Source: Melanocharis versteri
Lineage: Eukaryota; Chordata; Aves; Passeriformes; Melanocharitidae
Assembly (NCBI GenBank): GCA_013397845.1
Contig: VZTG01001883.1
Location: 1,554,304-1,618,303 of the forward strand
Direction: 5' to 3'
Length of the DNA: 64,000 bases
Part shown: positions 25,401-40,162 of the stretch, in pieces
How positions within the stretch are numbered: the stretch's first letter is position 1
How the letters are laid out: every line of letters begins with the position of its first letter
The notes under the pieces: generated by a model
Told to the model about the DNA's origin: nothing
The model's database searches: none
The model's input: only the letters and a program-made list of their open reading frames with translations
Translations under genes and position numbers: made by a program

Positions 25401-27121
25401 AACAGTGTGAGGCATGTACTGACCCACCTGCCTTCTGAAGACTAGACATAATGAGTAATTGCAAGGTTATTTTCTACAGTGATAGTTTTTGAAATTTTGA
25501 TTGACCTTTTCATTGAAAATAAATGAAAGGGGATTTTTCTGTCGTGGATTTTTTCAACTGGATCAGTAAGCATCTTTAAAAGAATAAAGGAATTCAACTC
25601 AATCTGAAATCACCTCTGTTTGTACTTGAGGTTTCATAGATGTAAATCTCGTCCCCTCTAACATGTTCATTCACAAAAAAGAGGGACATATAGCAGATCC
25701 AAATAATACTTTTAGAGACATGTACTTTCTGTGCTGTCCTGTCTCTTTCTATTGGGGTTGCAATGAATGCAGAAATAGCAGCAGCAGCAAAACAGCTGCA
25801 GCTGCAGGATACGCTGGAGTAGCTAGGAAAAAAAATACCAATCAGCACTACAGGTGCATTTAGAAAATATTCTCAGATCAAAAGCTACAGTGGTTCTGTA
25901 GAAGGAGAATCTTTTTATACCCCAAATTTAAGTTAGGTTCATGATAACCTTAGTTATCAAGGTCCAGATGAGACAAAGTTTGGAGTAAAATGATCTCAAA
26001 AGTCATGCCAGACACAAAGAACTGTGCAGCTGTAACTACATGTGCAGAGTTCAGTGCCATTTGTTTGAAAAAGCAACAAGAACTGCTTCGAACATCCCTG
26101 GCTGTAGTTTGTTTAGGTTACACAGGAAGTTTAGGTGTCTGATAATCAGATTAAAAGTTACATCATTTTTCTTACAGAGTAATCAGTCACACCTGTGAAA
26201 GGAAGCTTTATGAGACTGGTAGCTCATGGGCCTGGATTCTTTGATGCATTTCAGTAGAAAGGACTTTCCTTCATTGGCCTGATTGTTTGCAGAGGACAGG
26301 CAACACATTTTGGACTTTATGAAGATCTTCATGGACTGGCAGTTCTTTACCCAGTCTGAGGCACTGTGGAGCTTATATCAGCATGCTTGGAAGGAATTTG
26401 AGGTGCTACAGGGTTGACATCTATGTGCTAAGGAGAAAAAGTGTAATACCTTGAATGCGTTACAATGAAACGTTTGACTTACGTAAGAAACAGGCCTTCT
26501 AGTATATAAAGATCTTGTAAAAAGAAGGGACTGGAAATCTATGTTGTTAAGAAGACACCATAATCTTTTTCAGTGCATGACCCAGGTATCTGTCTTCACA
26601 GCTATTTACAGCTTAATGTTCTCAGATCACCACAGTATATCCTCCTCAAAGCAGGAATAGCAGACTGGCATTCATTGCCAGCTTTTCAGTGGCTGCTGTG
26701 TATTGTAGACAAAAAAAGCAAGATATTTTATGAGTTTGAGGGTGAGGAACTGAGAGCAAGTACTTTTTAAATGATTAAATGAACAGGATATTCATAGAAC
26801 TTCAAGTATTAATTTTTCCATGGTTGATTCTCCTCTTACTCTAAACTAGAGTCAGAACTTTAAAGAGATGTGGGATAACACTTTTCTTTATTACGAGACA
26901 TAGAAGAAGGCCAGTTATCTCAAGAGATGGGAATGTGCCAGTAGAACTCGTTGAGAGCACAAGAAGAAGAGCATAGCTTGAATTGGAGTGGGAAATTGGG
27001 CCTTTCTCTAAAAAAGACTCAGCTGTCACAACCCTTAGTGCCTGGCTGGGTACTAGCTGCAAAAAGGAGTAATTATATCCTTTTGTGCTACAAATTCTTC
27101 TAACTGGTTATAATGTCTATT

Positions 27122-27212
27122 CTTTTTGTGGTTTTTTGTTTTGTTTTGTTTTGGGTTTTTTGTTTGGTTTTTTTTGTTTTTGTTTTTTTTGTTTGTTTGT
27201 TTGTTTTTTTGA
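27122..27212. repeat. (GTTT)n-like strand-asymmetric low-complexity tract
   Basis: About 90 bp made almost only of T and G: units of gttttt, tttgttttg and gtttgtttgtttg. It contains no C, and no A. The opposite strand reads as a Lys/Asn/Gln-rich pseudo-peptide, which is an artefact of the repeat. No retroposon body was recognised next to it. Confidence 0.9.
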
Positions 27213-28480
27213 TCATCCATTCCTTTCTCTAAGCAAAAGCAGGGATTATTATGTTGGAAATTCCGGAACTCTGATGACACCTTTCCTTTCCTCTGTTATT
27301 TTGAGAATTGACAGCATTAACATATGTGGCATCTCCTTTCACTTCCATGGTCAGAATGGCAGATGAACGAAATCATACAATTTAATCAGTGAGTGCCACT
27401 AAATGCCAGATTACGAAATTGTTCTAAAATTTTTCATGTAGTAAATGTGGCCAAAGAGTAAGTATTTTCTTTTTTTAGGACTGCCATTGACTCCAGTAAG
27501 TGCTTTTACAGTTCTCCCTCCCGGTAATTACCAGGGTACATTATACAATTGTAGATGTGATGAAATGGTTTGCCTGCTTTTGAAGCATGCCAAAGACAGT
27601 TACACGCTAGTAATAAAAACATTTTCATAGCCCATTTCACCCTGCTTACAATCACTTAGCACTCTTTTATAGAAGTGCAAGATCATTGCCAATACCTTGA
27701 CAGGCGATGCGATGTTCATGAATCATAAGGGAGATCTGAACCATCCAGTGGGTGATTATTTAAAAGAACTCATGAGATCCCAGAAAATCAACACATCATG
27801 CTGTGTGTGTCAGCAGAACTGAAAAGTATGGGTAAATGTCAGGCAGAAAGGTGTGTATATAAAGCAAAGGGCTTACTCTGAGTCAGGAAAAATCAATTTT
27901 GGCCATTTTGAACAATTCAGTCTCGGATTATGGTGCAGCTCTTAGGGGAAACAACCTTAAAGAAAGCTAGAGAGCCACTGCGGGTGCCAATTGTTAGGAA
28001 GAACACTACCAGGCAATGGAAACAAAAACACTTTCAGAAAACTCCTCAGCTTAGTGGCATTCACGGTTAGAGGCTTAAGCCAGAAAGGTAAATTGCAGCC
28101 TGATGGCTTTTGGAAATTGGTATACAATGGAAATACCCCTTTTTTGGAAAATTTACAGAGACCACCAGCTTTGGTGTAAGTTATTCTGTGAAAAAAAAGT
28201 ACAGAATAATGCCAAGTGAACATTGTTAGGTCCAAGAGCAGACCAGACTATTATAGTCATTGGCAACTCTGTATAAAGACTTGCTGTATAAATATCCTTT
28301 TGCTAATACTGTGGAAGGCGTATCTTTTGTTTTAATTAGCCAGCTGTTCTTCAGTCATGAAATATGAGTTATTGTAGATTGTTTGTTGTGGTCCGCTTGT
28401 GAAAGTTATGAAACTGGAAAAATCTACGTCCTAGTCAGCTGAATAGTAAGTGGGTAGTCCAGAACATAGTCCCAAGGAGA

Positions 28481-28516
28481 AAAAACAAACAAACAAACAA
28501 ACACAACAACAACAAT
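28481..28516. repeat. (AAAC)n / (AAC)n microsatellite
   Basis: Starts as an A run, continues as five or so AAAC units and changes to ACA/AAC units (caacaacaacaa). An ordinary microsatellite. Confidence 0.9.
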
Positions 28517-31187
28517 AGAAAAAGTTTTAACATTAATTTAAACACAAAGTATAGTTTTCTTTTTAAAACCTCCTGGGGTAACATGTAAGTAATAGCTACA
28601 GAGAAACTAATGTATGCTGGTAGCATATAACTCTTTCTAGAGAATTTTGAAGATGTTTCTGAAAACATTGTGACTAATTAGTGGTGAATTTAGATGTTCT
28701 TGTACTAGAAGTTTTTAGATTAAGAGTTGAACTTTCCTGTCAGGCTGGACAGTGGTTTATCTATTGAAAAGAGCTACTGCTGGGTGTAAAATGGAGATGT
28801 AAGAACAGACTGTTTTAAAGCCTGAGTTTATTGAAGGAAGACATGTCCAGCTGTGTGAAGAGAAACAAACTTCTAAAGAAACTCACCCAGTCTTTCCCCT
28901 CCAACAGAGAAAGCAACATGCACTTTGCTGTCTAATGGTTGAATAGCAACTATTTCAGAAGTAACTTATAACATGTTAAAAGGAAACATTCTTTGGATGG
29001 GAATCAAAATAGGAAGTCCCTAGAAGTGTATAAAAATCTCATTAGAAGTCTGGGGAGTAGAAAGCTTTCTCTTAAAAGAAGCAATGGAAGTGAAACAGTT
29101 GGGTAAGGAGTGTGGATTAGATTGTTACTAAATATTGCTGTATTTTCTGCTTATCTGTGTTAATCCAAGACAGTAAAATGGGTTCACAATCCAAAATAAA
29201 TCTGGTGTTCAGTCACAAGAGGAGGAATGAGAGGCTTTTCTAGCAAAGAGGGAGAACGTGAGAACTGTAGCAGGGCAGGTCCTGGCTGTGTTGTTGAAGG
29301 CTGTTTTCTAAAGACTACATTTAAATGAATTTGAGAAAGCTATAGCTTGCTTCTTTATGCTTCAGAGGTGTGTGACAGTTGGAGCAGGATGATGTGGATA
29401 AAGGAAAAGTCAATACTTTCCAACTAAAACAGGCAGAAAATAGACATCCATAACATCCAAATTTAATACCTACCTTGTAAGTCAGAAAGCCTTGTACTGT
29501 ATGAAACACATTTTAGGAAGAGAAGTCTGTTCAGGAATATGCATCAGCAGACACATTTAGTTTTTGGATAATGAAGGGCTCTCTTGTTAATGGTTATAAT
29601 TTGCAAAATTTAGTTTGTTGTGACTTCCAGACTGTAGTCTGTGTCTTTAAAACCCTCCTAACGCTGAGGATGCTTTTATGAAACATGAAAATACATGTCT
29701 GACAGCACTGGTCTGACTGAAGAGCTCATCTTCTGATAAACAAAATATACTGAGAATACACCTGAAATTTCAGCTGCATACTAAAATTCTCAAATATAAC
29801 AACTAAAATGTGGAAATCAGTAAAAATAATTATCTGTTTTTTTCTTTAATAATTATTTTAGTGTTTATATGAACCTTTCCGTATTTTCTTAGCATGTTCC
29901 CTGTTGTTACAGAGGATATCTGTAAGTGTCTAATAATAACACAAGACTGTGGCAAGGTGGTTTTTTAAGAATGTGATAACTGCAGACATGCATGGATTTG
30001 TTGAAACAGGTTTTAAAGTTCCTTAGACTATCAAAGACTCTCTATAGCACCGAGTGTATGTACAGCATGGGAAGTGTATCTATATGAGTATTTAGTACAG
30101 GTACATTTCTTACATCTCTAATATATTTTTAAATTTATATTTATGAGTGGCATTACCATTACTTTTTTTTTCATACTAAATGATCAGAATATGCTGTCAA
30201 AATACATTCAGAAGATAACCCTTCTTTCTATGAAGTAGCAAAAATGTACAGCAATTGCTCCACAAAACAGAGAAGTTTTTGAAGTCTAGGCTGAAATACT
30301 CTGTATTTCTCGGGGTATTCCTGTATGAGCATTTCACAGCCTTTCAGAAATAGAATACTGAGAACAAGGTTGGGGCACAAAGGGTGCCACTATGAATCAA
30401 AACCATTTTTAAATTAGGACTTATGCATTAGAATTTTCCTATGAAGTGTGTGGTGGGTGGGAGTTCATTTTTGCATGTAGTCAAAAAGTATTTACTTCTT
30501 TATTCTAGTGCCAAAAACTTCGTGTACAGCAACATTGGCCAGAGATTGATTACGTTTTTCGGAAGTTTGTTTCTGCTTTAATGTTCCCTATTTTAATAAG
30601 TGAATAGTGCACACATCTGATCAGAAGACAAAACAAATACAATATATCCTTTGGCAAACCCCTCTCAATTAGTGAACATGCTTTGATCTTGCTTTTATTT
30701 ACTGAACAGGAGACCCAGCTTCATATATACTTCTGTACAGCTGTCAGTGTCAGAACTGTGGAATGTGGAAGTGGTTGTTCTCCATTAATGTGGCACTGGT
30801 GTGAAAAAATGAATATCATCTGTCTGGAGCTGAAGGGATTTATAATGTAGTTCTTGCTACAGGCATAATATTTCATGAATCTAGTAACAACTCTTTTAAG
30901 GAGCTGTCCCAAGAGTAAGTTTTCTCAATTACTCACCTGGTTGCTAAATGTTTTCATCAGTCTTGGTTCATGAGATAGCAGACGATGGCTGCAGGCAAAC
31001 CTGTGTGTCCCAAAGCAGATGTTAGAGGCATCTGTAGGCTCTTCATGGGTTTTGGGAAAATGGAAGTGGATAATATTTGCAGTTGACACTGACCAAATGC
31101 GTCACTCATTTATACAGAAGGTTCTTTGATACGGGGCCATTTCATTTTTGCTTTTTCCCAGCTCTGTCTGGGCAGTCAGGTTGGCAT

Positions 31188-31311
31188 GTCATAGAATCAT
31201 AGAATTGTAGAACCGTGGAATCCTAGAGTCATTAAGGTTGGAAAAGTCTTCTAAGATCACTGAGTCCAGGTGCCAACACAGCACCGTCATGTTCACCACT
31301 AAGCCATGTTT
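31188..31311 (-). mobile_element. CR1 LINE 3' end fragment (minus strand)
   Basis: Reading the + strand, the element opens with octamer copies in reverse complement (CATAGAAT twice, then degenerate copies). It continues with 'cattaaggttggaaaagtcttctaagatcac', 'tgagtccaggtgccaac' and 'caccactaagccatgtt', which is the reverse complement of an avian CR1 3' UTR. About 125 bp remain. The octamer array is fairly well kept, so this copy looks younger than those at 40.2 and 43.3 kb. Confidence 0.88.
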
Positions 31312-34300
31312 TTCTAGATCCATGGTGCTGCTTGTCATTCGGGGGTTGCTGCTTGTCAAATGAAGGTGTCTTTACAAGGAAGGTGGTCAAAATCTGAGTC
31401 ACCAGGGTGTCATGGCTGTAACTGAGCAACAACCTCTGCAGAGGCTCTGTGGGCCTTCTGTCAGTAGGCATGGAGCTTCTGAAATCATATTCCAAGCTGA
31501 CATTCTGCGGTCTGGAAAACATGTGGGGAAGACGAGTTTATTTAATTGGCAGACTAAAAACACCATTTCCTCCAACTCTGTACAATATGGGAGCAGTTCT
31601 GGCATTTCTCACAGAGCCCCTGCTACCAAAACCTTGCCACATAAAGCCCATAGAGGTTTAAACATCTTAAGTTTACTTTTCAGAAAAGGTACAGTTGTCT
31701 TAAAGAAGTGACAAGTATTGTCAGTCTGTTGAGTTTCTCCTAGGGAAGGGCCGCCTTAGTCTGTGCTGTGTAATAAATAGCCCCACTGGAAAAATGCATT
31801 TTCTGCTATTGGCACACCACTTGTTTTGTTACAGCCCTAGGGGTTTCAAACAAAGGTTAAGCTTGTGGATCAATTTACCAAAACAAAATGAAACTAGTCT
31901 GTTCTGATGTGACAGTATTTCTGTGATAATAGAGTTGGAAGAATACTTCCCTTTTCAGCTTGCAGGTGTTTGTCACATACAGTGACTTCAGACTTCAAAT
32001 ATGGGAGCGATATAATAAGGGGATAAGAGATTTTCCCCCCAAGCTGGCTTTCTACAGTGCTGGTTTATGCATAAGAACTGAATACTCAAGTCATATCTGC
32101 AACAAGGGGAAACACATAAACCTCACAACTTAGTACCTCTAAAATAGTGACTATTTCAGCATCAGAGGAAAATGCGTAATGGCTGCCAGAGCACAGCTTC
32201 CTAGACAACTTCTCTGCTTGACAAACTTGATCAGGAACACTTCAGGAAGTGCAGAATGAATCATCTGTAATTGCTGAAGGTTTGAAAATAGCCTCATCAC
32301 ACCAATATATCCTTTTTCCTGTTTGAAAAAGAGATTTGAAAAGAAGTGAGTTATTTTGTACCCTTTCCTCTGTAGGTGTGGGGTATTTTTATCAAAACTT
32401 CCACACTGGTATGGAATAGGTACATTAATTATTCCATTCCAGATCATTGGAGAATTTAAAATTGGCAGCTGAACAAAGTCAGATAACATGCAGGCTTTAA
32501 CTCAAGTATCAATGACTTAGAATGTCTGTATATTTTACATACAAAGCTCTAGTTTATATCTAGATGTATATAAAACATGAATCGTCCTTCTTTTTGATAT
32601 CAAAGCCATATAGTTTTGAATATGAAACAGTCAAAAATCAGACGTAAATGAATAGTCATTATGCTTTATAAACTAAATAGGAAATATATCTCATTACTAA
32701 TTTTGAGCAACCTAGCTCACCTACACTTGTGAATTCAGAACAAAGTTAAATTTGTCTCTGGGTTTCCTTCTGTTTTTGGAAATGGGCTCAAAGCAGAGCT
32801 GGATGTGAGACATTGCAATACAGAACAGTTGATTGCTGCCACGTGGACTTGCTAAAGTATGTCATTAGTTACTTGGTTATGCGCTGTGCAAAGATCAAGA
32901 ATGAATAATTCAGAGGATGAAATCCACTTCTTGATGTGGCTTGTGAAAGAGATATATTCTCTTTCTTGCTCAAACCCAGACCTAGGAGATTTGCTGAGGA
33001 AGAAAGATGAAGACAAACATCACTGGGATTGAAAAGAGATATCAGAGACTTCAGGGAATATGATATTTGCAAAGAAAATGTTAAGGGTCAGGGAATATCT
33101 GTGTAATAATTTCAAAATCCATATAATAAAAACTAGTGAGGTTTTATTTCTGTTTGAAAAGGGACCAATAAGGAACTTAGTTTAGTTCCTTGAGAATTGT
33201 TTTCTCTTCATTCTTTTCTCTTGATCAAAACCCCTATTGAAAGGGAGGTAAGTTCCTTATAATTTCAGTGAGGTCAGGTCTTCCATTTTGATTGCCAAAT
33301 ATTATGTAGTGCTGGTTCCCAGGGGAGAAGCTAGGGATTTTCTCTGACTAGGGGGGAAGACTAGAATACCCACAGATAAGGAAAACTGTTCCACTTACTG
33401 GAAGACACCAGCTCTCCTCTATGATGAAGAGCCATTTTTCCTGCCTGCCATGGAATTCTCTCAATCTTTCTACAGACTACATCAACTGAAAACACATTCA
33501 TCTTTCCACACCGTTTAGGCCATTGCCTCCTTAATGGAACATATAATGGGATGAAATTGCCACCTGGTGGTTGAGATATGGGACGGCTCCCAAGGGTATA
33601 ATTACAAACTATTTTTTGATATTCTAATAGTACTGGTATAAAGATGTGTTCCTGCCTCTGGATTTAGTTTGTATAATGGTTCACAAAAATCAGTGGCATT
33701 GTTTTTCCTTTGTATTTTCCCTAATTGCTGAAGATACCTATTTTAAATGTTATTTAGCTCTATGTATGAGCTGAGGGCTATGAACTCTGGACTGAAGTGT
33801 GGTTGGAGGAGCAGAGGATGGAAAGGGTCATAATGAACAGTGATGTATTAAGTTGGAAAGAGATAGCGTCAAGCTAAGGGCTGCAGTAACTTTGTCTTAC
33901 ATGAGACAGACATTGCTGATCTAAAAAGTGCTGCCAATACAGAGAATGTTAAATAATATTAGAATAAGTTCAGATACTAACAGTCAGAAAGCCCATACCT
34001 CTGTATTTTTTGAGAGACTACTAAGTAAGGAAAAACTCAGGTTGAAGGAGAAAGGAGAGAGAGGTGGCATGTAGACCATGTTCATCACTTTCAGTTCTCC
34101 TTAACTAGAAGAACAAGATTTGGTAGGCATGTAAGGCAAAAATGCATTTATTGATTATGAGATGGCAAGTTGATTTGAAAGGAGCCTGTAGGGAGGCTGT
34201 CATTTCCATAGACACCTGTGTTACTGCCAGGCTTGTGGCAGCATGCACACAACTGGCATGAGGCATGTGGCAACACGCACAGAGTTATCCTGTAAGAAGG

Positions 34301-35397
34301 AGAAGAATCTGACAGGTAGAGTAGGAAGGAATTGGACATAATCTCTGAAAGGTGCAAATCTATGGAAAAGAGTGATGCCAAAATTTATGGCTAGTAGTAA
34401 GTTGTAGCTGAAATTGCATCCGAGAGGTATATTGCAAAAAGATTTAGAAACACACGTGCTGAGCCATCTTATCAAAGAACACAGGGGACAACAGACCAGA
34501 CACCTATAATCTAGGTTTTGTTTAAGCACTTTTCTGAGAACTTTGATTGGTTTTACGTGGTGCAGTGGATGTTGGCATGGGGACCAACTGCTTAGGGCAT
34601 AGAAGTGATTGCACTGAAGTACTATGTTTCCTTTATGCTATCAGGAAGATGTGATCATGTTTGAACTAGTTAAGAAGGAATGAGGCAGGGATGCTCTGGC
34701 ACTTTCCAGCATTCCAGAAAAACTAAGTTGTGCCTCCCAGAAGGATGAAGTGTTGGCACAGAGTCGTGGCTGAAATGTTCCTGTTATGAGAAAAAGAAGC
34801 TGAGTGAAAAAAAATGAAACTGCTGTGCTGTGCTGAGAAGACAGCTGTGAAGGGTCAGGTTTGCTGTTCCTATGAGTGATTGATGGTGGGAATCAATCTT
34901 GTATTGACTACTGCTCCAAAATTACTGCTCCTATATCCATAATTTTTCTTAATTGGTGGTGGCAGCAGCAACAGTCAGCCCAGGCAAAAGAAGCAGAATG
35001 GCTGTTTGGTCCTTCGCCTGCTTCCTGAATACTCTGGGCAGTATCTACTTTGCTTGGTTCTTAGGCGAGGCTGTAACTGAATTGTACGCACTGACTTTTA
35101 AGAGGTGTTAAGAGTCTTGATGCAAGGTTGTGACAGAACTGATTCAGTAAAACAAGTGATAGCCCTTCTTGAGCTTTTTCCATGCCAGTATGGGAATATC
35201 CTCCTGAAATTAAATAGAGCCTTTGCCACATCAGACTCCTCAGCTGGTTCTGTGCTTCAGTACAGTGTCTCTGGCCGTACCATCTTACTGCTTTTCCCAA
35301 TCACCCCTTTCTTCCCACTTCTACTTTTATTTACTGTTTAGAAAATAGCTAATGACAATTCGAATAATTTCTGTCGCAAATTTTTGATACCAAAAGC

Positions 35398-35415
35398 ACC
35401 ACCACCACCACCACC
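35398..35415. repeat. (ACC)6 microsatellite
   Basis: Six perfect ACC units followed by AAGG. Not in an identifiable coding frame. Confidence 0.92.
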
Positions 35416-37635
35416 AAGGAATGTAAGAAAGTAGTGACTTTGTACGGTCCGATGAAGTGGATCTTATGGGCGATAATGACATCATCAAATTTGGAAAAGA
35501 TTAAACTGAATAGCACTGAGACAAAAAAACCACCCCATGTTACCAGCAGTGGAGCCTGCTGAGGTCTGGAGTAGTCTCCTGAGGAACTACTGCGGTCACT
35601 CTGAAGGACACACTGGTTTGTAGTAGTCTCCAGGGAGATGAGCTAAGTGTAATCCACCAGGCCATTTTTATCTCTTCCTTATGTGTCTCCAGGAGTTGTA
35701 GTCATGTGCTTCATTACTTCAGTCACTGAGTTCACAGAGTGAGATCAGCTGTCAGAGTTTCTTCTGCCAATGTGTGGCTTTAAGCACCGTGTTCACCAGT
35801 AGGCACTCCATCCTTTCCAAGGAGGAGAGACATGAGGAAGGTGGAGGGCGACAGGGCAGGGAAGCTGCTGAGTTTAAGGCACATGGTTAGTATGCTCTGC
35901 AGTCAGGCAAATCAATCGGCCCCTGCCTGGGCATCTTAATCAGAAGTGCGTGGTTCACTGCAGTGGCTAAGTGCTACCGTGCTGGTGATGGCATCTTTTT
36001 CAGAGACACTATTGATTGCTCTTCTCTCTCTTCTGAGTAGAGATTCCAGCTGTGTAGAAAGCATCACGGAGAGAGCTGGTGGAGAAGTGCCCCCTTACAG
36101 CTCTATGGGATTAGGATCGACAGTTCCATTTCCCTGGGGACAGGCAAGCTGTCATTCTAATCCATCCAGACTAGTGTGGGAAAGAGGAAGGAGATAACCT
36201 GTTTGAAAGGTCCATTGATTGTCTGAATAAGCGTGGTGTAAGGCCAAAGATGATGCAGTCCTAGAACCATGCAAACTGGGGCCAGGGAATCCATGTTCAG
36301 GAAATGTTTTTCGAGGGAAATCTACTTTCACAGTGAAATGGAAGACAAGTGTATTGCAGAATGACCTTCTCAGGGAGAAGAGGATCCCTGAGCTGGGTGG
36401 CATCGGGGTGGGGATATTATAATCCTTTGGCAATGCCAAAATACCAGACAGCTAAAAAAACCCCATGATATTCTGTGTGGGAGTACCTTTTAGTCTCTGT
36501 GTGTTTGTTTATACGTGCAAACATCTGCTTATATCCTCTCCACTAAGAGTCTTGTGACTTTTAAATTGCAAGTTTATTATATATATAAAAAAGGTAATGT
36601 ATGATAGTTAAAATATGTTTTCAAGAAAGCAGGAAATGTAATGAGAGCACACAAACCACATTATTCATTTATGAAAAATTCTTTTACACCATAAGTAGAA
36701 CTATAAAACTTGAATTCCTTCATTCTCCTGTAAAATAAACCAAGCCAAAACCAGCAATACTTGTATAAAACATTCCATGCTGGCAGTAGATGAAGCCCAT
36801 CCAATTACCTGTTTAATGTGGACTATCCAGTGTGCTTTCCATGTCAGTTCTAGACTTCAAATTTTCTGGGAACAGATTGATATAGTCTCATCTGCTGTGT
36901 TTCATTGTTTTCTATCATCAAGAAGACAGCCAGGTCTGAAGTAGCATTATAGTTTCTTTTTTAAAAGGACTGTTCATAAGTGTACCAGTTAGATGCCAGG
37001 TCTATGCAGATTTAGACACAAATTTTTATAACACTGACCTTGTTATAATATAGAATTCTCTCCCTGTTTAGTTGTGAAAGACTTACTACTGTAATTTCAA
37101 AGCTATTGAGAGTCAGCAACCCAGCTACATCTTCCCTGGGTATGAAAATGTTACCAAAGATAGGTCCTGAAAAATGTAGCTGGTGCGTCTAGATTTGTGT
37201 CTTTATCCCCCAAAGAAACCAGGATGGAGTGTCACATTGTATGAAAGCTGGAGAGGGTAAGGTTTTAGTTGGAAGACTGGGGATGTTGCATGAACAATTA
37301 CCATGATGTGAGAGAATCAGGAAGGTTTGCTGGAAAATATTCAATTGAGGAGAATATCTTCACCAAATTGGTTCAGGTAGGGTTGAATCCATATCAGGAA
37401 TTATATATCTATCTAACCTACATGTAGATCTAAACAAAGTAAATTATCCCCACATTGATTAAAACACTTCCTCAAAGGTAAGGCAGATTTGTACTTAATG
37501 CAAAGAGCAGCAGAGTTTAGCTGTGCATTTGTATGTGAATATGTATGTGTAAGGGGAAGGGAGTGCTATTTCCTTTGTATTTCCTACTGTCTGAGGTCTT
37601 GTTCCTCCTTTCCACCAATAAATGAACTGCCAATC

Positions 37636-37648
37636 TTTTTTTTTTTTT
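37636..37648. repeat. T13 homopolymer
   Basis: Run of 13 T between 'caatc' and 'atttctgg'; no attached retroposon body recognised. Confidence 0.85.
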
Positions 37649-40162
37649 ATTTCTGGGCCTGTCTTGCCTCTGCATTAACTGGCATGCAGGAGATTCGTGT
37701 CTGTGGGAGCTCACTGCTAGTGCAGTAATGAGGGGTATAAACAATAGTGCAGCACTAAGACTGAACTACCTAAATAACTTTTTGGTGAAGTTTTCGCTAT
37801 TCTTATGTGCAGAGCATCGGGGAGGCTTGAAAAGAGATTTCCTTCTTCTTTGAACAGGAGGAACTCAATTATGCAGTAGGATTTGGCCCTTATTTGCCTG
37901 AAGCTGACAGAAAAATGAATGCCTGATGAAGACTGAATCAGTTTAAAAGCATAGTAAAAAGTAGATTCTTTCTATGGACAAGGTGGAAATAAGGCCCAGC
38001 CTTGCTGGAGAACATCTTTGTAAACCAAGGAGTTTTCAGTGTGTTTCAATGTGACCTCCCATTCCCCCTCATTATCTTCTGCCTATTAACCCTGATCTAA
38101 CTGTTATTGATAGCTCTATTATTCCGCTTGGGACAGCAGTGACAGTCTCACTGACCTTGCCCTGGGTGATCAGAAACTCATTTAATGCTCAGCATACGCT
38201 TTGCAGAAGTATACTGAGGGAAAAGTAAATTCAGCATGAGAAGCAGGCATGTATTTTTACAAGGATTTCTTGTTATGCTATTAATTATCTCAAGAGGTGC
38301 ATTATTCTCCATTAAATATACTGAAAACTTGTCTAAATTCCTCTTCAGTCTAAGAGTTAAAGGTTGCTGTAAGAACAAGAGAATAAGAATTGCTAATCCT
38401 TGATGCTGCATAGTGTTAATTGTGGGAAAACAGCCCAGGAAAGCAAGACTAAATGAAAAACTAAGGGTTCAAGATTTTACATGCTTTCATGATTCTCTTA
38501 CTAGCCTGCCTACCTCTTGGGCAGTATCATTAGGTGCTTTCTGAATATTCAGTGACACAGAGAATAAAATTTCACTTCCCACTGTCATATTTGCCTAGTT
38601 AATTTATTGGCTAAATGACAACACTTCTGTTTTATAAGATGTATATATAATCACAAGAATTGCCCGCTGTCAGAACCAGATCATGAGCACTTCATGTAAA
38701 TGGAGAAAAATTGAAACTCTTAGAAAAAAATAAATGAGAATTATGTCTGTCTGGCTCTTCCCTGAAGACTGGAATTTTATGGTACTCTGGCTTGGTATTG
38801 AGGCTTGGGTTTTTACATGTGAAAGACTTTTACATTGCAAGACTTAGGCTGTAAGAATTTAATAAGTTTATATTTATATATTGAATATTACATAGATATA
38901 TTTGTTTCTAATAAGGCTATAATGTATCTCTTTTTTTGTGATGGAAATGGTTAGAAAAGTTCATCTTCTGTAGTAATGATTTCCTTCTTTTATATCTCTC
39001 AGTTCCAGCAATGGAAATAGTCAGCCTGTTGCTTAATCACTGGTTTTAATTCCCTGTTTTGGTGCACTTGCATGTAACTCCACTGCTTGCATCACACATA
39101 CTATGCAGGAATATTTAATTGCTTTAAAATAAGGTCATTGATGGAAGTAAAACAGATGTGCTTTCCATCTGCTCAGAAGCAGGCGTCTGAATGCTTTAGC
39201 TTTAGAAAAATACTGTTTTGAAAATCTAGTAAATCTAGTTTCACCATCAGACTAGACCTTTTAGTCTTAATGGAGATAATTCTATTGGCCTGCTTGCTAA
39301 TTGGAGATGAGAAGGCTGAGATTTGAAAATGCTGGGCTAAATTGCACACAGACACATGAAAGACCATGCACATGTTCTTTGTTTCAGTGGTAATTCATGT
39401 CATCACTCCTAGTGTCAGCAGGAAATTTATAAATTATCTGTTTAATAAATGTAGAGCACAGGAGGGTACAAAATAGTGTTTGGTTAAAATGAGAGGACAT
39501 TGGTTTTTCAGGAAGGATGTTCAAATACTCTGTCAAAAATGTGTGTGTGTTATAGTGAAAACCTCAGATGTTCATTCCTCCTGGATGCTGAAATACTAGG
39601 ATCCCACAAGATGGATTAGCATTGGAAACAATTCTGTGATCACTACGAAAGTGGTCTTTAATGGATTTCTCTTTTTTTTGGCTTTCTTTTGTATTCACCT
39701 TCATGTTTCATGCCATTGGCTCCTGATGCTCTATTTCTTTCTTACATTCGTGTGTCCTCAGTGGTATTAAACTTGTAACAGATTAGAAGCTACTGAACAA
39801 CTGAAGGTACAAAAGTTGAAACATATTCTTAGCAGTGACATTTCTCTTCTTTCAGGGATTCCTGTATTAGAGACTGATCTGAGGCAGAAATAGCCAGATC
39901 TCCATGAATCCATAATTATGTGGATAAAATGTAACAGCCAGGCAGAGCTCAATAGGTACTGTCTCTGTTTATGTTGGGGCTGAATTTGTCCATTAAAATT
40001 CTACTAACAAGTAAGTGAGGAAAGGATGGTTAGGCCACAAGCAGGGATTGATAAATCCTGTTACGAATTATGTGTTTACCCTTTGGAAACATTGAAAACA
40101 TCTGAATATGGTGTCCTGTAGGTGTTAAGTTCTATTGTCCAAACATTACAGTAGGAAAGAAA

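Larger units (their letters stand above)
25401..31187. other. Non-coding unique sequence, no gene seen
   Basis: No exon or RNA gene recognised. Contains the G/T-rich tract at 27122-27212 and the AAAC repeat at 28481-28516. The longest open frames (about 93 codons at 27085-27366 +, 92 codons at 27957-28235 -) are explained by the simple repeat or are featureless. Confidence 0.65.
31312..40162. other. Non-coding unique sequence, no gene seen
   Basis: No recognised gene or mobile element. Contains (ACC)6 at 35398-35415, a T13 run at 37636-37648, and short TA runs at about 36577-36590. Overlapping open frames at 31399-31711 and 34148-34529 are short, on conflicting strands, and carry no domain signatures. 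Purine-rich stretches (33800-34100) account for several hydrophobic minus-strand frames. Confidence 0.65.

Noticed and set aside
27053..27280. Lys/Asn/Gln-rich minus-strand peptide
   Set aside because: Produced entirely by the G/T-rich simple repeat at 27122-27212.
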